Positions 24,317 to 32,520 of a DNA stretch of 64,000 nucleotides are shown here, piece after piece. The translations under genes and the position numbers were made by a program. Source of the stretch: Marinobacterium weihaiense (lineage in GTDB: Bacteria; Pseudomonadota; Gammaproteobacteria; Pseudomonadales; Balneatricaceae); NCBI RefSeq assembly GCF_019061305.1, contig NZ_JAHQZT010000003.1, forward strand, positions 1 to 64,000, given 5' to 3'. Each line of letters opens with the position of its first letter. The stretch's first letter is position 1. The notes under the pieces are model-generated. The model was not told the DNA's origin. It was given only the letters and a program-made list of their open reading frames with translations, and made no database searches.

Positions 24317-24394
24317 CTAGATACAGGGCACAAAGGGCACACCGCCGCAGCCGGCCAGCAGCAGACAGGCGGTGATGATCGACAGGTAGCGCAT
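24317..24394 (-). CDS. 25-residue lipoprotein downstream of SapC
   Basis: Reading frame ATG 24394 to TAG 24317: a Lys/Arg-poor start (MRYLSIITAC), a hydrophobic run, a lipobox LLAGC with Cys16, then GGVPFVPCI. A mature lipoprotein would have only ten residues after processing. It starts 9 bases after the SapC stop, and the SapC TGA is part of its ribosome site (TGAGGA), so translation is probably coupled. It is shorter than most gene finders accept. No function can be assigned. GC-rich sequence without features fills 24252-24316. Confidence 0.6.
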   Translation of the reverse strand: MRYLSIITACLLLAGCGGVPFVPCI

Positions 24395-24403
24395 GGGCCG
24401 TCC

Positions 24404-25216
24404 TCAGAAGTTGAAGCTCAGGGTATCGTCCTTGCCTTCGAAGAAGGACTCGACCTCGCTTTCGGACAGGGGTTCACGCGCGGCATTGAATTTGTCGCGC
24501 AGCTCGACCAGGCGCGACAGCCCGCTCAGGCGCGGCTGTGAATACAGCTGTGCGTACGCCAGCGGCAGTGCGTGGCTGTCCTGCAGCGTTTTCAGCGTGG
24601 CCGCCGGCAGCGCATTCAGTGCCTGTTCATTGATGCGGTACAACCCCTGCAGGGCCTGGGCTTCGGTTTCGGCGCTCTTGACCTGTACCGGCCAGGGCTC
24701 GATCAGGTCTTGAGCCGCCAGGGCGTCAACGGCCGTCTGGGTGGCCTGACGGCTACGTTCGCATTGCTGCAGAAACTGCAGCACGCGCTGCAGGGTCTCA
24801 CCGGGTTGGCCCTGATCATCAAAAAAGCGCTGAGCATCGCTGTCCGGTTGCTCGGTGATCAGGCCGCTGTCGGCATCGATACACAACACCAGACGGTCCG
24901 CCTGGGCATCCTTGAGCAGACGGAAGGGGTAAGCCCGCAGGGCCGCCGGTCGGTAGCCGCCGAGCCAATGGCCGTCGGGGGTAATGAACAGGTTTTGGTC
25001 TGGGCGGAATGACATCAGCGCCACCAGCTCAAAGCCCCGGCTCGGGTCGTTGGGCTGACGCGGCACAAAGGCCAGCGGAAAGATGGGCAGTGCCTGGGTC
25101 AGTTCATCCAGCAGCACGGGCAGTACGCCCTGATTGGCCAGGGGCGCGAGGGTGGCAGCCTTATGCCAGCCCTGGGCGCCATGGGTATTGGCACTGAGGG
25201 GAATATAGCGGGGCAT
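24404..25216 (-). CDS. SapC family protein
   Basis: 270 residues from ATG 25216, with GGAGG nine bases upstream; 13 extra codons upstream are not needed. The pattern is typical of SapC: N-terminal RYIPLSANTHGAQGW, NLFITPDGHWLGGYRPAALR, AYPFRLL, LCIDADSGLI, RFFDDQGQP and the late LQGLYRINEQALNALP. SapC is encoded in the sapCDEF S-layer export locus of Campylobacter fetus and next to S-layer-type genes in marine gammaproteobacteria, but its biochemical role is not known. It lies directly downstream of the S-layer-like gene, separated by a terminator. It has no signal peptide, so it acts in the cytoplasm or is exported by another route. Confidence 0.88.
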   Translation of the reverse strand: MPRYIPLSANTHGAQGWHKAATLAPLANQGVLPVLLDELTQALPIFPLAFVPRQPNDPSRGFELVALMSFRPDQNLFITPDGHWLGGYRPAALRAYPFRLLKDAQADRLVLCIDADSGLITEQPDSDAQRFFDDQGQPGETLQRVLQFLQQCERSRQATQTAVDALAAQDLIEPWPVQVKSAETEAQALQGLYRINEQALNALPAATLKTLQDSHALPLAYAQLYSQPRLSGLSRLVELRDKFNAAREPLSESEVESFFEGKDDTLSFNF

Positions 25217-25253
25217 GTGTATCCTCCGTTGAACGTGTGAGGGCCCATTAAAC

Positions 25254-25284
25254 AAAAACCCCCGGCCCGAAGGCCAGGGGTTTT
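25254..25284 (-). terminator. Terminator between S-layer-like gene and SapC
   Basis: On the minus strand AAAACCCCTGGCC, loop TTCG and GGCCGGGGGTTTT form a long stem followed by TTTTTGTTT-type sequence. It lies about 50 bases after the S-layer stop codon. It would end most transcripts of the S-layer gene, leaving SapC to read-through or its own promoter. Confidence 0.85.
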
Positions 25285-25333
25285 ATCGGAGATATAAGTT
25301 ACTAGGCGAGGCCGTTCACTTACTCAGCCAATT

Positions 25334-28300
25334 TTAGGCGAAGTTGCCAGCATTGAAAGTAATGCTTTCGCCGAAGTCAACGGTACCCACCAGAGAGATC
25401 TCCAGGGAGCCTTCCGCGATCGCCAGATCGAATACCTTGTATTCGCCCTGGTTCGCAGCGTTCTCGATGAATACAACAGACTGGTGAGCCGCGCTGTACA
25501 GGTTTGCATCCTGGGCAAAGTTAGTCAGGATGTCAGTGTTGATACCTGCGTAATCAGCACCACCGCTCAGGGCCGCTTCCAGTACGTCACCTGTCAGGTC
25601 AGCCCAGGTGTCTTCTGCAGTGAATGCAACGCCAGTGAAGTTGACCACGGTGTTGACGTTGTTTTCCAGAGCAGTTTCCAGATCGCCTTCGGCAACGTCA
25701 GCAACGACAGTTGCGTCAACCACGGAGCTTTCTTCAGAACCGCTGGTAGACGTGCGCGCTGTCAGGTAAGCCGACAGATCCAGCTGGTCGCCAGAGCCGG
25801 TGCCGTAAGTCGCATCGTCGAAGTTAACGATGGTGTTGTGGCCGAAAGAGTCTTCCAGCACGATGGTTTCGTTGCTGTTTGCGCCGGTGCTCAGAACCAG
25901 AACGTCGTTGTCGCCGCCCAGGTTGATCACGTTGTCGCTTTCAGCGCCGCTGGCAGTACCGGTGATCTCGTTATCAGCAACAGCTGGCGCACCATTCGCA
26001 ACGTTTGCACCTGCACCTGCCAGGCCGTTAGTGGTACCACCTGCTACTGCACTGACGTCCGTGTCAATGTTGGTCGTGTCGTTGTAGGTGATGGTGACAA
26101 CATCTGCATCAGCAGTGGCTGTGGCCAGGCCGCTGAAAGTGCCATCAGCATTCAGGGCGTCGGAAACAGCAGTGGCGACGGCAGTAGCGTCAGTTACATC
26201 GATAGCTCCCAGGTTAACGATAACGTCTGCAGTAGCGGCAGCCGCATCTGTACCGAAGGTCACGGTCAGAGTTTCGTTACCATCATCAGTATCATCCGCC
26301 GTGATGGTCAGGGTCTGCTCTTCGTTAACAGCCGCTGTGCCGGTTGCAACACCCGCAGTTGCCAGGCCGAAGGTACCATTGGCACCGTCAATCCAGCCCT
26401 GTGCAGTCGCTTCGCCTGCATCCAGCAGGGCCTGCAGCTGAGCAGCGGTCAGATCATTAGCATCGGAGTCCGCTTTCAGATCGGAAGCCAGATCGGACAG
26501 AGCAGCGTTGCCGATGAAGTTGTCAGCCGTGGCGTCAGTCGCGTTACCCGCCAGGATATCCAGCTGAATGTCTTCAGAGCTGAACTCACCGTCGATCAGG
26601 GAGCGGATGACCAATGTGTTGTCCGGGCCCGCTTCTGCTTCCAGCAGCTTGCTCAGGACAGGGCTGGCATTGATTGCTTCAATGATTGCCGCGTTGATAT
26701 CAGCGTGAGTTGCGAAACCGTTCTCGGTCTGAATTTCCGCAACAGCTTCAAGACCATTCAGTTCAGCGGCAGCGTCGGTAGAAGCTGTCTGCATAACGCC
26801 GAAAGCGTCAGACAGGGTGATCTTGACCTGAGCGCCTTCCAGCAGCATCGGAGCGATTGCGCCCGGCAGGACAGCGTTCTGGGCGTTGCCAGAACCGGCT
26901 ACGTCATAGCCGCGCATGTCCAGGATGTTGTTGTCCTGACCAAACAGAGTCCAGTGAGCGTGAACCTGACCGTTATCGTTGGCCAGCGCATTAAACTGCT
27001 CTTCGTTCAAGCCAAGGTCATAAACAGCTGCCTCGAAAGTAGAGCCGCTGTTGTCGCTGTAAACAGTATCGTTACCACCTTCTGTAGAGATGGATACACG
27101 GCCAGCACCGAAGGTAGAGACAACGTCGTCACCTGAACCAGTGTTAACAGTGATGTTGTCCAGATCCTGCTGGTTGGACAGATCGTTCTCAGTACCGAAG
27201 TCAGAAACCAGCGTTACGACATCGTCGCCACCAGAGGTGCTAACACCCAGAGAGAAACCAGCGTACTCAGACGCCAGGTCACCATTGTAATCGATGGTGA
27301 TGGTGTCGTTGCTGCCAGAAGTGCTGTATGCGTAAGCATCGATTGAAGTTGCTTCGCCAGCTACTGCCAGGTTTTCACCCTGGAAGGCAGTTGAGTCGAA
27401 CTGCTTGGCATCGCCAATGCTGCCGATTTCCAGGTCACCCTGTGCTGCGCCAGACGTCACTTCGATCTGGTCGAAGGCAACACGGTTCGCTTCGCCCCAG
27501 CCCTGTCCTTCGGTATCAACGATAGAAGTAACGTCATCAACCTTGCTGTTGCGGTCAACGATCAGGTTCAGCTTCTCGATCGCTTCGTCGGAGTTGGACA
27601 TGCCGCCGATCACAACGTCACCTGCAGTAGAACCGCGGCCAGCGTTGTCCAGTACTACGTTGGTTTCGATCAGGGAGTCACGCGTGCCCGGCTCAACCGG
27701 AGCTGCGTTACCGGCTACCAGGAATTCTTCGTTAACAGACTCAACGCTGTTGTATTCGAAGGTGACGTCGGTGAACGCCTTGCCAGCCGGATCAGTGATC
27801 AGAACTTCCTGAGCGGTGAACGGCAGGTCAACGGTGTTGTTAGCGATGGTCACCTGGTTGTACGGGTTGTCCAGAGTGACAACCAGACCGGTCAGGCCCT
27901 TGGCATCCAGCGCCGCGTCGATCGCCTGACGCAGACCGGTGTAGGTGCCGTCGGTAGACTGGATGTTTTCCAGCAGAACGTTCTCACCGTTGAAAGTGAA
28001 GCCAACGGTCACTTCAACGTTGCTCAGCGGCGCAGCCGGAGTAGCAGTGGTCACATCGGCGATGCGAACCAGCAGCTGGGAGTTGACGTTGGACGTGCCT
28101 TCGTTCACCAGGGAGTTGGTATCGAAAGACGCAAACAAACCAGCGTCAGTGTCGACGTCACGCAGACCGAAAGTGATGTCCTTGGTGGCAGACAGCTTGT
28201 CGCCCAGGCGCACATCTTCGATGATCAGGTTGTTGTCGCTGTTGTCAGACCAGTACTGCTCGACGCTGTTCATGCGGCCAGCATCAACCAGGACGGTTTC

Positions 28301-29143
28301 ATCCAGAACTTCGAGGTATACTTCCTCAACGTTCTCAGTGCGCGGAGCAACGGCTTCGGCGTTAGTCAGGTTACCCAAAACATCATCGTTGCTGGTATTA
28401 CCCAGAGAGTAATCGTTCAGCAGTGATGCTTCTACAGCATCACGACCTTCGCCACCGTCGATGTAGTCGCCAGTTGCAAAAGCGTTGGCAATTGCACCGT
28501 TCTGGTTCTGGCCTGCCAGACCGATGAAAGTATCATCGCCGTCTGTACCGGTAACCATGTCACGGCCATCGGTCAGGGTGAAGGTTTCACCTTCAGTGCC
28601 CTGGCCCGGCTCGGAGCCTTCGTTTTCGAAGCCTGCTACAGTGCCGGCGATGTCAACGTCAGCCGGGTTGGTAGATGCGCCAACGCCTTCCAGCAGTGCG
28701 CGTGCAGCGTCTTCAGCTGCCTGGCCTTCGTACGCTTTGCCTTCAGCTTCTACAGTTGCGGTGAACGCATCTGCAACGGCTTTACGGTTTTCCAGAACAG
28801 CCGCGTCGTCACCCTGAACACCGTTCAGGATAGCCAGTGCGATTTCACCTTCGGTGATGTTGCCTTCAGCCAGTTCACCCACGTAGAAATCCAGACCTTC
28901 CTGCTCGGCGTCACGGCCCAGGATCTGCTGGTACAGCGCGTTAACCAGCGCTTCCGGTTCCAGGTCGCCGTAGTTGCGCTGGTATTCGTCAGAAGACGCG
29001 AAAGCGTTGATGATGGCAGACAGGTCGCCGTTAGCGGCTTCCAGTTCGTCAGCCCAGAAGGTCTGACCGGCAACGTCAGCCGGACGACCGTAGAAGGCGA
29101 TGTACAGATTCTGAATCTGATCCAGGCTTGCTTGTGTAGCCAT
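25334..29143 (-). CDS. S-layer-like surface protein with N-terminal DUF4214 pair
   Basis: 1269 residues, very acidic, rich in Ala, Asp, Thr, Gly and Asn, with no cysteine that I can find and no signal peptide. Residues 9-105 hold two DUF4214 copies (LYIAFYGRPADVAGQTFW and LYQQILGRDAEQEGLDFY). RTX-like Gly/Asp stretches occur near residue 205 (TDGDDTFIGLAG), in the middle (GSGDDVVSTFGAG) and late (NLGGDNDVLVLSTGAN). The C terminus is FGESITFNAGNFA. The layout, an N-terminal binding part, a long beta-rich body and calcium sites towards the C terminus, is that of type I-exported S-layer proteins such as RsaA of Caulobacter, whose N-terminal domain binds O-antigen. SapC follows. ATG 29143 is preceded by CGGAG. 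Confidence 0.85.
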   Translation of the reverse strand: MATQASLDQIQNLYIAFYGRPADVAGQTFWADELEAANGDLSAIINAFASSDEYQRNYGDLEPEALVNALYQQILGRDAEQEGLDFYVGELAEGNITEGEIALAILNGVQGDDAAVLENRKAVADAFTATVEAEGKAYEGQAAEDAARALLEGVGASTNPADVDIAGTVAGFENEGSEPGQGTEGETFTLTDGRDMVTGTDGDDTFIGLAGQNQNGAIANAFATGDYIDGGEGRDAVEASLLNDYSLGNTSNDDVLGNLTNAEAVAPRTENVEEVYLEVLDETVLVDAGRMNSVEQYWSDNSDNNLIIEDVRLGDKLSATKDITFGLRDVDTDAGLFASFDTNSLVNEGTSNVNSQLLVRIADVTTATPAAPLSNVEVTVGFTFNGENVLLENIQSTDGTYTGLRQAIDAALDAKGLTGLVVTLDNPYNQVTIANNTVDLPFTAQEVLITDPAGKAFTDVTFEYNSVESVNEEFLVAGNAAPVEPGTRDSLIETNVVLDNAGRGSTAGDVVIGGMSNSDEAIEKLNLIVDRNSKVDDVTSIVDTEGQGWGEANRVAFDQIEVTSGAAQGDLEIGSIGDAKQFDSTAFQGENLAVAGEATSIDAYAYSTSGSNDTITIDYNGDLASEYAGFSLGVSTSGGDDVVTLVSDFGTENDLSNQQDLDNITVNTGSGDDVVSTFGAGRVSISTEGGNDTVYSDNSGSTFEAAVYDLGLNEEQFNALANDNGQVHAHWTLFGQDNNILDMRGYDVAGSGNAQNAVLPGAIAPMLLEGAQVKITLSDAFGVMQTASTDAAAELNGLEAVAEIQTENGFATHADINAAIIEAINASPVLSKLLEAEAGPDNTLVIRSLIDGEFSSEDIQLDILAGNATDATADNFIGNAALSDLASDLKADSDANDLTAAQLQALLDAGEATAQGWIDGANGTFGLATAGVATGTAAVNEEQTLTITADDTDDGNETLTVTFGTDAAAATADVIVNLGAIDVTDATAVATAVSDALNADGTFSGLATATADADVVTITYNDTTNIDTDVSAVAGGTTNGLAGAGANVANGAPAVADNEITGTASGAESDNVINLGGDNDVLVLSTGANSNETIVLEDSFGHNTIVNFDDATYGTGSGDQLDLSAYLTARTSTSGSEESSVVDATVVADVAEGDLETALENNVNTVVNFTGVAFTAEDTWADLTGDVLEAALSGGADYAGINTDILTNFAQDANLYSAAHQSVVFIENAANQGEYKVFDLAIAEGSLEISLVGTVDFGESITFNAGNFA

Positions 29144-29177
29144 GTAGTATTACTCCGTTAGTGATGTTAACCACTTG

Positions 29178-29191
29178 GTCATATATATGAC
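29178..29191. promoter_or_regulatory. 14-base perfect palindrome in the S-layer leader
   Basis: GTCATATATATGAC reads identically on both strands and lies 34-47 bases before the start codon. It could be an operator or part of an RNA structure; it abuts and shares two bases with the stem-loop at 29190-29209. Confidence 0.45.
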
Positions 29192-29209
29192 AAAGCGTCT
29201 CTGCTTTGT
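29190..29209 (-). other. Stem-loop in the S-layer leader
   Basis: ACAAAGC (29190-29196) pairs perfectly with GCTTTGT (29203-29209) across a 6-base loop. It is about 45-65 bases before the start codon. Leader stem-loops often lengthen the life of S-layer mRNAs; that role here is inference. Confidence 0.5.
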
Positions 29210-29345
29210 TTGGTGCAACAGTGCGTGGCCAATACACACTGCCGTTTTGCCGGCACTATGCCTGCAAAAAGTTACAGTCGGGTAACAGCGGTTGTCTGCC
29301 CCGGTGCAACAGCGTTGCATTGAAGCAGACCGGCTGGCCATTGAA

Positions 29346-29361
29346 TGTGACCGCTGTCACA
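29346..29361. promoter_or_regulatory. Perfect CRP-type site upstream of the S-layer-like gene
   Basis: TGTGA-CCGCTG-TCACA is an exact match to the TGTGA-N6-TCACA consensus. It lies about 200 bases before the S-layer ATG and about 100 bases after the end of the cyclase operon. The window encodes a Crp-like regulator with the matching recognition helix (14.3 kb) and a CHASE2 cyclase (30.7 kb). Confidence 0.7.
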
Positions 29362-29455
29362 CCTTGCCAAATTGAATGACACCAGAGGCTGAACGTGCTG
29401 ATCCTCTGCACCGGATGGGCAATCTTACTATAAAACACTGGCCCGGGTACAAGGC

Positions 29456-30670
29456 CTAGAAGGAACCGCCCAGGGTCAGCTCGGCCAGCCAGCCGTGCTG
29501 TTGATACAGCGCAAGGGGGCTGTCGGTGTGACGCCACTGCAGCCGGGTGTGCAGGCTGAGGTGTCGGGTGAGCGGCCACTGATAGCGGGCACCGATGCGG
29601 CTGAGGCGACGGTCGCGACGGTCTTCGCCCCAGAATCCGGTGGAGTAGGCCTCGCGTTCGTATTCGCGCAGGTGGATCAGGTTCAGCTCCAGCGGCTGGC
29701 CGGGCAGCGGGGTCAGGCGTGTTCCCAGGTGCAGGCTGGCCTTGGCACCGCCGGCACGGGGCTGTTCCGGGCGGTCATATTCCGCGCCGGCCATCAGCAG
29801 GGCGCGTGGATGCACGCGGCCCAACCACTGGAGCCCCAGGCTCTGGCTGTCGGGCGCCGCGCTGTCGCGGGTGTGGCGGGCATAGAGCGAGGTACGTTGA
29901 TCACGCCCCAGCAGGCTGATGCCGAGCTGGGTCTGCAGCCGCTCCTGCTGTGCCTGACGCAGGCCGTTGAGTGAGGCGTCCAGGGTACAGTTGAGTCCGG
30001 CCGGGCAGGGAATGGGCTGATTGAGCAGCGCATAGAGACGAAACTCGGAATTGCCCAGCGTGTCGTAGTGGCGCGCGCTGCCGCCCAGGTTCCAGGTGCG
30101 GCGGGCCTGGTGTTGCCAGTTCAGACTGAAGGCGCTGAAGGTGCTGGCGCGCTGCTGGCTGTTGGCCCCCAGATCCCAGGTCAGGGGCAAGCCATTGAGG
30201 TTGATGGCTATGCTGTCGTGCCGGCTGCCGTCGTTGGCGTTGCTGTCGTAGCCGCGCGTCAGGCGCAGGCCCAGGCGCGAAGTGATCATGCCGGTGCGGC
30301 GCCGGGGGGTGGGTGCAGCGGCTTGGGCATCGGCCTGCGCATTGGCCAGGCCGTTGGCAAACCAGGTATCCACCAGTTGCAGCAGGGCGGGGGGCACTCG
30401 GTGCGCCACCAGCCATTGGCGATGACGCAGGGCCGCGGCGGTATCGCCGTTGCGCAGGGCCAGCCGCAGCAGTTCAATCTGCAGGTCGCCGCGCTGCGGC
30501 TGGCAGCGGCTCAGCCGCAGCGCGGCCGCATAAGCCTGTGACCATTGCTGTTGGGCACTGAAGTGATTGATCTGCTGCTGCCAGGTGTCGAGCCGGCGGG
30601 GGTCGCAGTCCAGGGCCCAGGCCGACTGGCTGAATAGCAGGCCCAGCAGCAGGGCAAGGGCGGGTTTCAT
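29456..30670 (-). CDS. TPR-like plus outer-membrane barrel protein
   Basis: 404 residues. A signal peptide (residues 1-19, SAWA cleavage) is followed by about 90 residues of helical, TPR-like sequence (WQQQINHFSAQQQWSQAYAA, then IELLRLALRNGDTAAALRHR). From residue ~125 there is a beta-barrel that starts with the motif RGYDSNAN and ends in Phe, as outer-membrane barrels do. The layout recalls the periplasmic-TPR/barrel proteins of the Slam and YaiO type, but I cannot assign a substrate. It overlaps the cyclase stop by four bases (ATGA) and is the last gene of the FecR–cyclase–barrel operon. Confidence 0.75.
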   Translation of the reverse strand: MKPALALLLGLLFSQSAWALDCDPRRLDTWQQQINHFSAQQQWSQAYAAALRLSRCQPQRGDLQIELLRLALRNGDTAAALRHRQWLVAHRVPPALLQLVDTWFANGLANAQADAQAAAPTPRRRTGMITSRLGLRLTRGYDSNANDGSRHDSIAINLNGLPLTWDLGANSQQRASTFSAFSLNWQHQARRTWNLGGSARHYDTLGNSEFRLYALLNQPIPCPAGLNCTLDASLNGLRQAQQERLQTQLGISLLGRDQRTSLYARHTRDSAAPDSQSLGLQWLGRVHPRALLMAGAEYDRPEQPRAGGAKASLHLGTRLTPLPGQPLELNLIHLREYEREAYSTGFWGEDRRDRRLSRIGARYQWPLTRHLSLHTRLQWRHTDSPLALYQQHGWLAELTLGGSF

Positions 30671-32520
30671 GTGGTGCGGGTCTCGACCGGTGCCAGGCCC
30701 CAGGCGCGGGTCGGCAGGGGCTGGCTGGACAGGTGCAGGTCGACCGGGCTGCCGTCGGTATCGCGTGGCAGCAGCGCCCGCGTGCCTGGCCCCAGGAGGA
30801 TGGCGAACGGGGTCTGGCGGGTGGCGGCTTCCAGGTGCGCGGCCAGGTTGACCGGTGCGCCGATCAGAGTGTAACTGCGCCGATGGCTGGAACCGAATTC
30901 GCCCACCACCACTTCACCGGAGTTGACGCCGACGCTGAGCCGCAGCGGCAGTTGATATTCGGCCGCCACGCGGTCCATTTCGGCACAGAGTGCGCGGGCG
31001 GCCTCGGTGGCATGCCGGGCGTGTTCGGCATCGGCCAGGGGGGCACCCCAAAAGGCCATGACGGCGTCTCCGATATACTTGTCCACCGTTCCTCCGTGCT
31101 GGTGAATAACGTCTGTGAGCCGGTCCATGATGATCTGCAGTACGCGCGCCAGGTACTCGGGATCGATATCAGCGGCATAGGCGGAAAAGTTGCGCATGTC
31201 GGCAAAGAGTACCGTCATGATGCGACGTTCCGGCTCCATGCCGATGACGTGCTCCGGGTGGCGACGGATGCGCTGCAGGACCGGCGGTGCCACGTAGTGG
31301 CTGAACTGGCGCTGCAGTATGTCACGGGCACGGATAGCGTCAAGGGCTGTCCAGGGCACCAGCAGTGCCAGGGTGCCCAGTGTGGTGGCCAGGACCGGCA
31401 ACAGGGGCCAGAATGCGCCGCCGGGTTGTTGTGTCAGCGCGAACAGGCCCCAGCCGGTCACGCCGGTGAGTGCGGCGGCCAGGCCCAGCCGCGGGCGCTG
31501 GCGGATCAGCGCAATGGCCAGCGCCAGGGCAATGATCAGGCCGGCGCCCCAGGCCAGGGTGTTGGCATGGGCGGGGGTGTACCACAGTTGCTGGTTCAGC
31601 AACCCCTGCAACAGTAGGGCATGGGCTTCGACGGCCGGGTAGTCGGGCGCGATGGGGGTGCTGATACGGTCATGCAGGCCGACCGCACTGGAGCCCAGGA
31701 TCAAGACGCGCCCCTGCAGAAAATCGTCGGGCAGTTGTCGATTGAGAACATCTCGGGCGCTGACCCAGGGAATGGCGTGGCCATCCGGGCTGTACCAGGG
31801 GATGCGCAGGCTGGCATCGGCGGCCAGCGGCAACCGGATCAGGGTATCGGTACTGCTCAGGGTATGGGTGGATGCATCGAAGCGATAGGCCGTCGGACTG
31901 CCCAGCAGCTGGCGCATCAGACTCAGGGCCAGGGTCTCGACACAGGTCTGCGGGTGACACACCAGCGGAAACAGGCGACGGACGGTGCCGTCGGGGTCGG
32001 TAATGGGACTGATGTGCGCCTGCTCTCGACCCTGCAGCAGCGGGATATTGGTGATCCAGCTGCGCATGCGCGGCAGGGCACGGCAATCGCCCCGGCACTC
32101 GGCCTGTTCCGGGAGCGTCCCCTGTGTCGGCATGTTGGCCGTGGTCCAGACCAGGCTGGTGGTGATGTTGTCGGCCTGCAGGGCCTGGGCCAGAGTATCG
32201 GACTGATCCGCCTGGTCAGGGAAGAGTATGTCCACGCCGATCAAGGCGGGTGACTGGGCCTGCAGCGCTTGAATCAGTGCCGCAATGCGCGTGCGTGACC
32301 AGGGCCAGCGCCCTTCCTGTGCCAGGCTGTCATCGTCGATATCGATCAGGGCCAGGCGCGGGTCGGGGCCACTGACCGCGGGCTGCAGCAGGCGAATGCG
32401 CATGTCGTCCAGCGGGGCTTCCAGCTGGCGCACCCGCTCGGGCCAGACAAGGTGAACCAGCAGCATCAGGCCGTGCAGGCACAGCAGGGCCAGTATCTTG
32501 GCACTTAGGGTGCGGCGCAT
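30667..32520 (-). CDS. CHASE2-domain adenylate/guanylate cyclase
   Basis: 617 residues from ATG 32520, which overlaps the FecR stop in TGATG. An N-terminal membrane segment leads to a periplasmic CHASE2 sensor (ALIDIDDDSLAQEGRWPWSR, GVDILFPD), then about three membrane segments near residues 330-390. A class III cyclase domain follows from about residue 425 (VLFADMRNFSAYA metal Asp, DKYIGDAVMAFWGAP second metal Asp and substrate Lys). The usual IGD-x-VN motif reads IGAPVN, so the purine-selecting Asp is replaced by Ala. The protein probably turns an envelope signal into cAMP or another cyclic nucleotide. Confidence 0.88.
   Translation of the reverse strand: MRRTLSAKILALLCLHGLMLLVHLVWPERVRQLEAPLDDMRIRLLQPAVSGPDPRLALIDIDDDSLAQEGRWPWSRTRIAALIQALQAQSPALIGVDILFPDQADQSDTLAQALQADNITTSLVWTTANMPTQGTLPEQAECRGDCRALPRMRSWITNIPLLQGREQAHISPITDPDGTVRRLFPLVCHPQTCVETLALSLMRQLLGSPTAYRFDASTHTLSSTDTLIRLPLAADASLRIPWYSPDGHAIPWVSARDVLNRQLPDDFLQGRVLILGSSAVGLHDRISTPIAPDYPAVEAHALLLQGLLNQQLWYTPAHANTLAWGAGLIIALALAIALIRQRPRLGLAAALTGVTGWGLFALTQQPGGAFWPLLPVLATTLGTLALLVPWTALDAIRARDILQRQFSHYVAPPVLQRIRRHPEHVIGMEPERRIMTVLFADMRNFSAYAADIDPEYLARVLQIIMDRLTDVIHQHGGTVDKYIGDAVMAFWGAPLADAEHARHATEAARALCAEMDRVAAEYQLPLRLSVGVNSGEVVVGEFGSSHRRSYTLIGAPVNLAAHLEAATRQTPFAILLGPGTRALLPRDTDGSPVDLHLSSQPLPTRAWGLAPVETRTT

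Larger units (their letters stand above)
29144..29455 (-). promoter_or_regulatory. 312-bp upstream region of the S-layer-like gene
   Basis: The only gap over 300 bases. It contains a perfect CRP-type palindrome (29346-29361), a stem-loop (29190-29209) and a 14-base perfect palindrome (29178-29191) close to the start codon. I found no convincing -35/-10 pair. Because of the distance from the CRP-like site to the ATG, a leader of well over 100 nt is likely if that site activates. No open frame in it looks real. Confidence 0.6.

Noticed and set aside
25484-27136. 550-codon plus-strand frame antisense to the S-layer-like gene, Cys- and Val-rich
   Set aside because: No domain, no ribosome site; the minus-strand gene has clear DUF4214 and RTX-like features.
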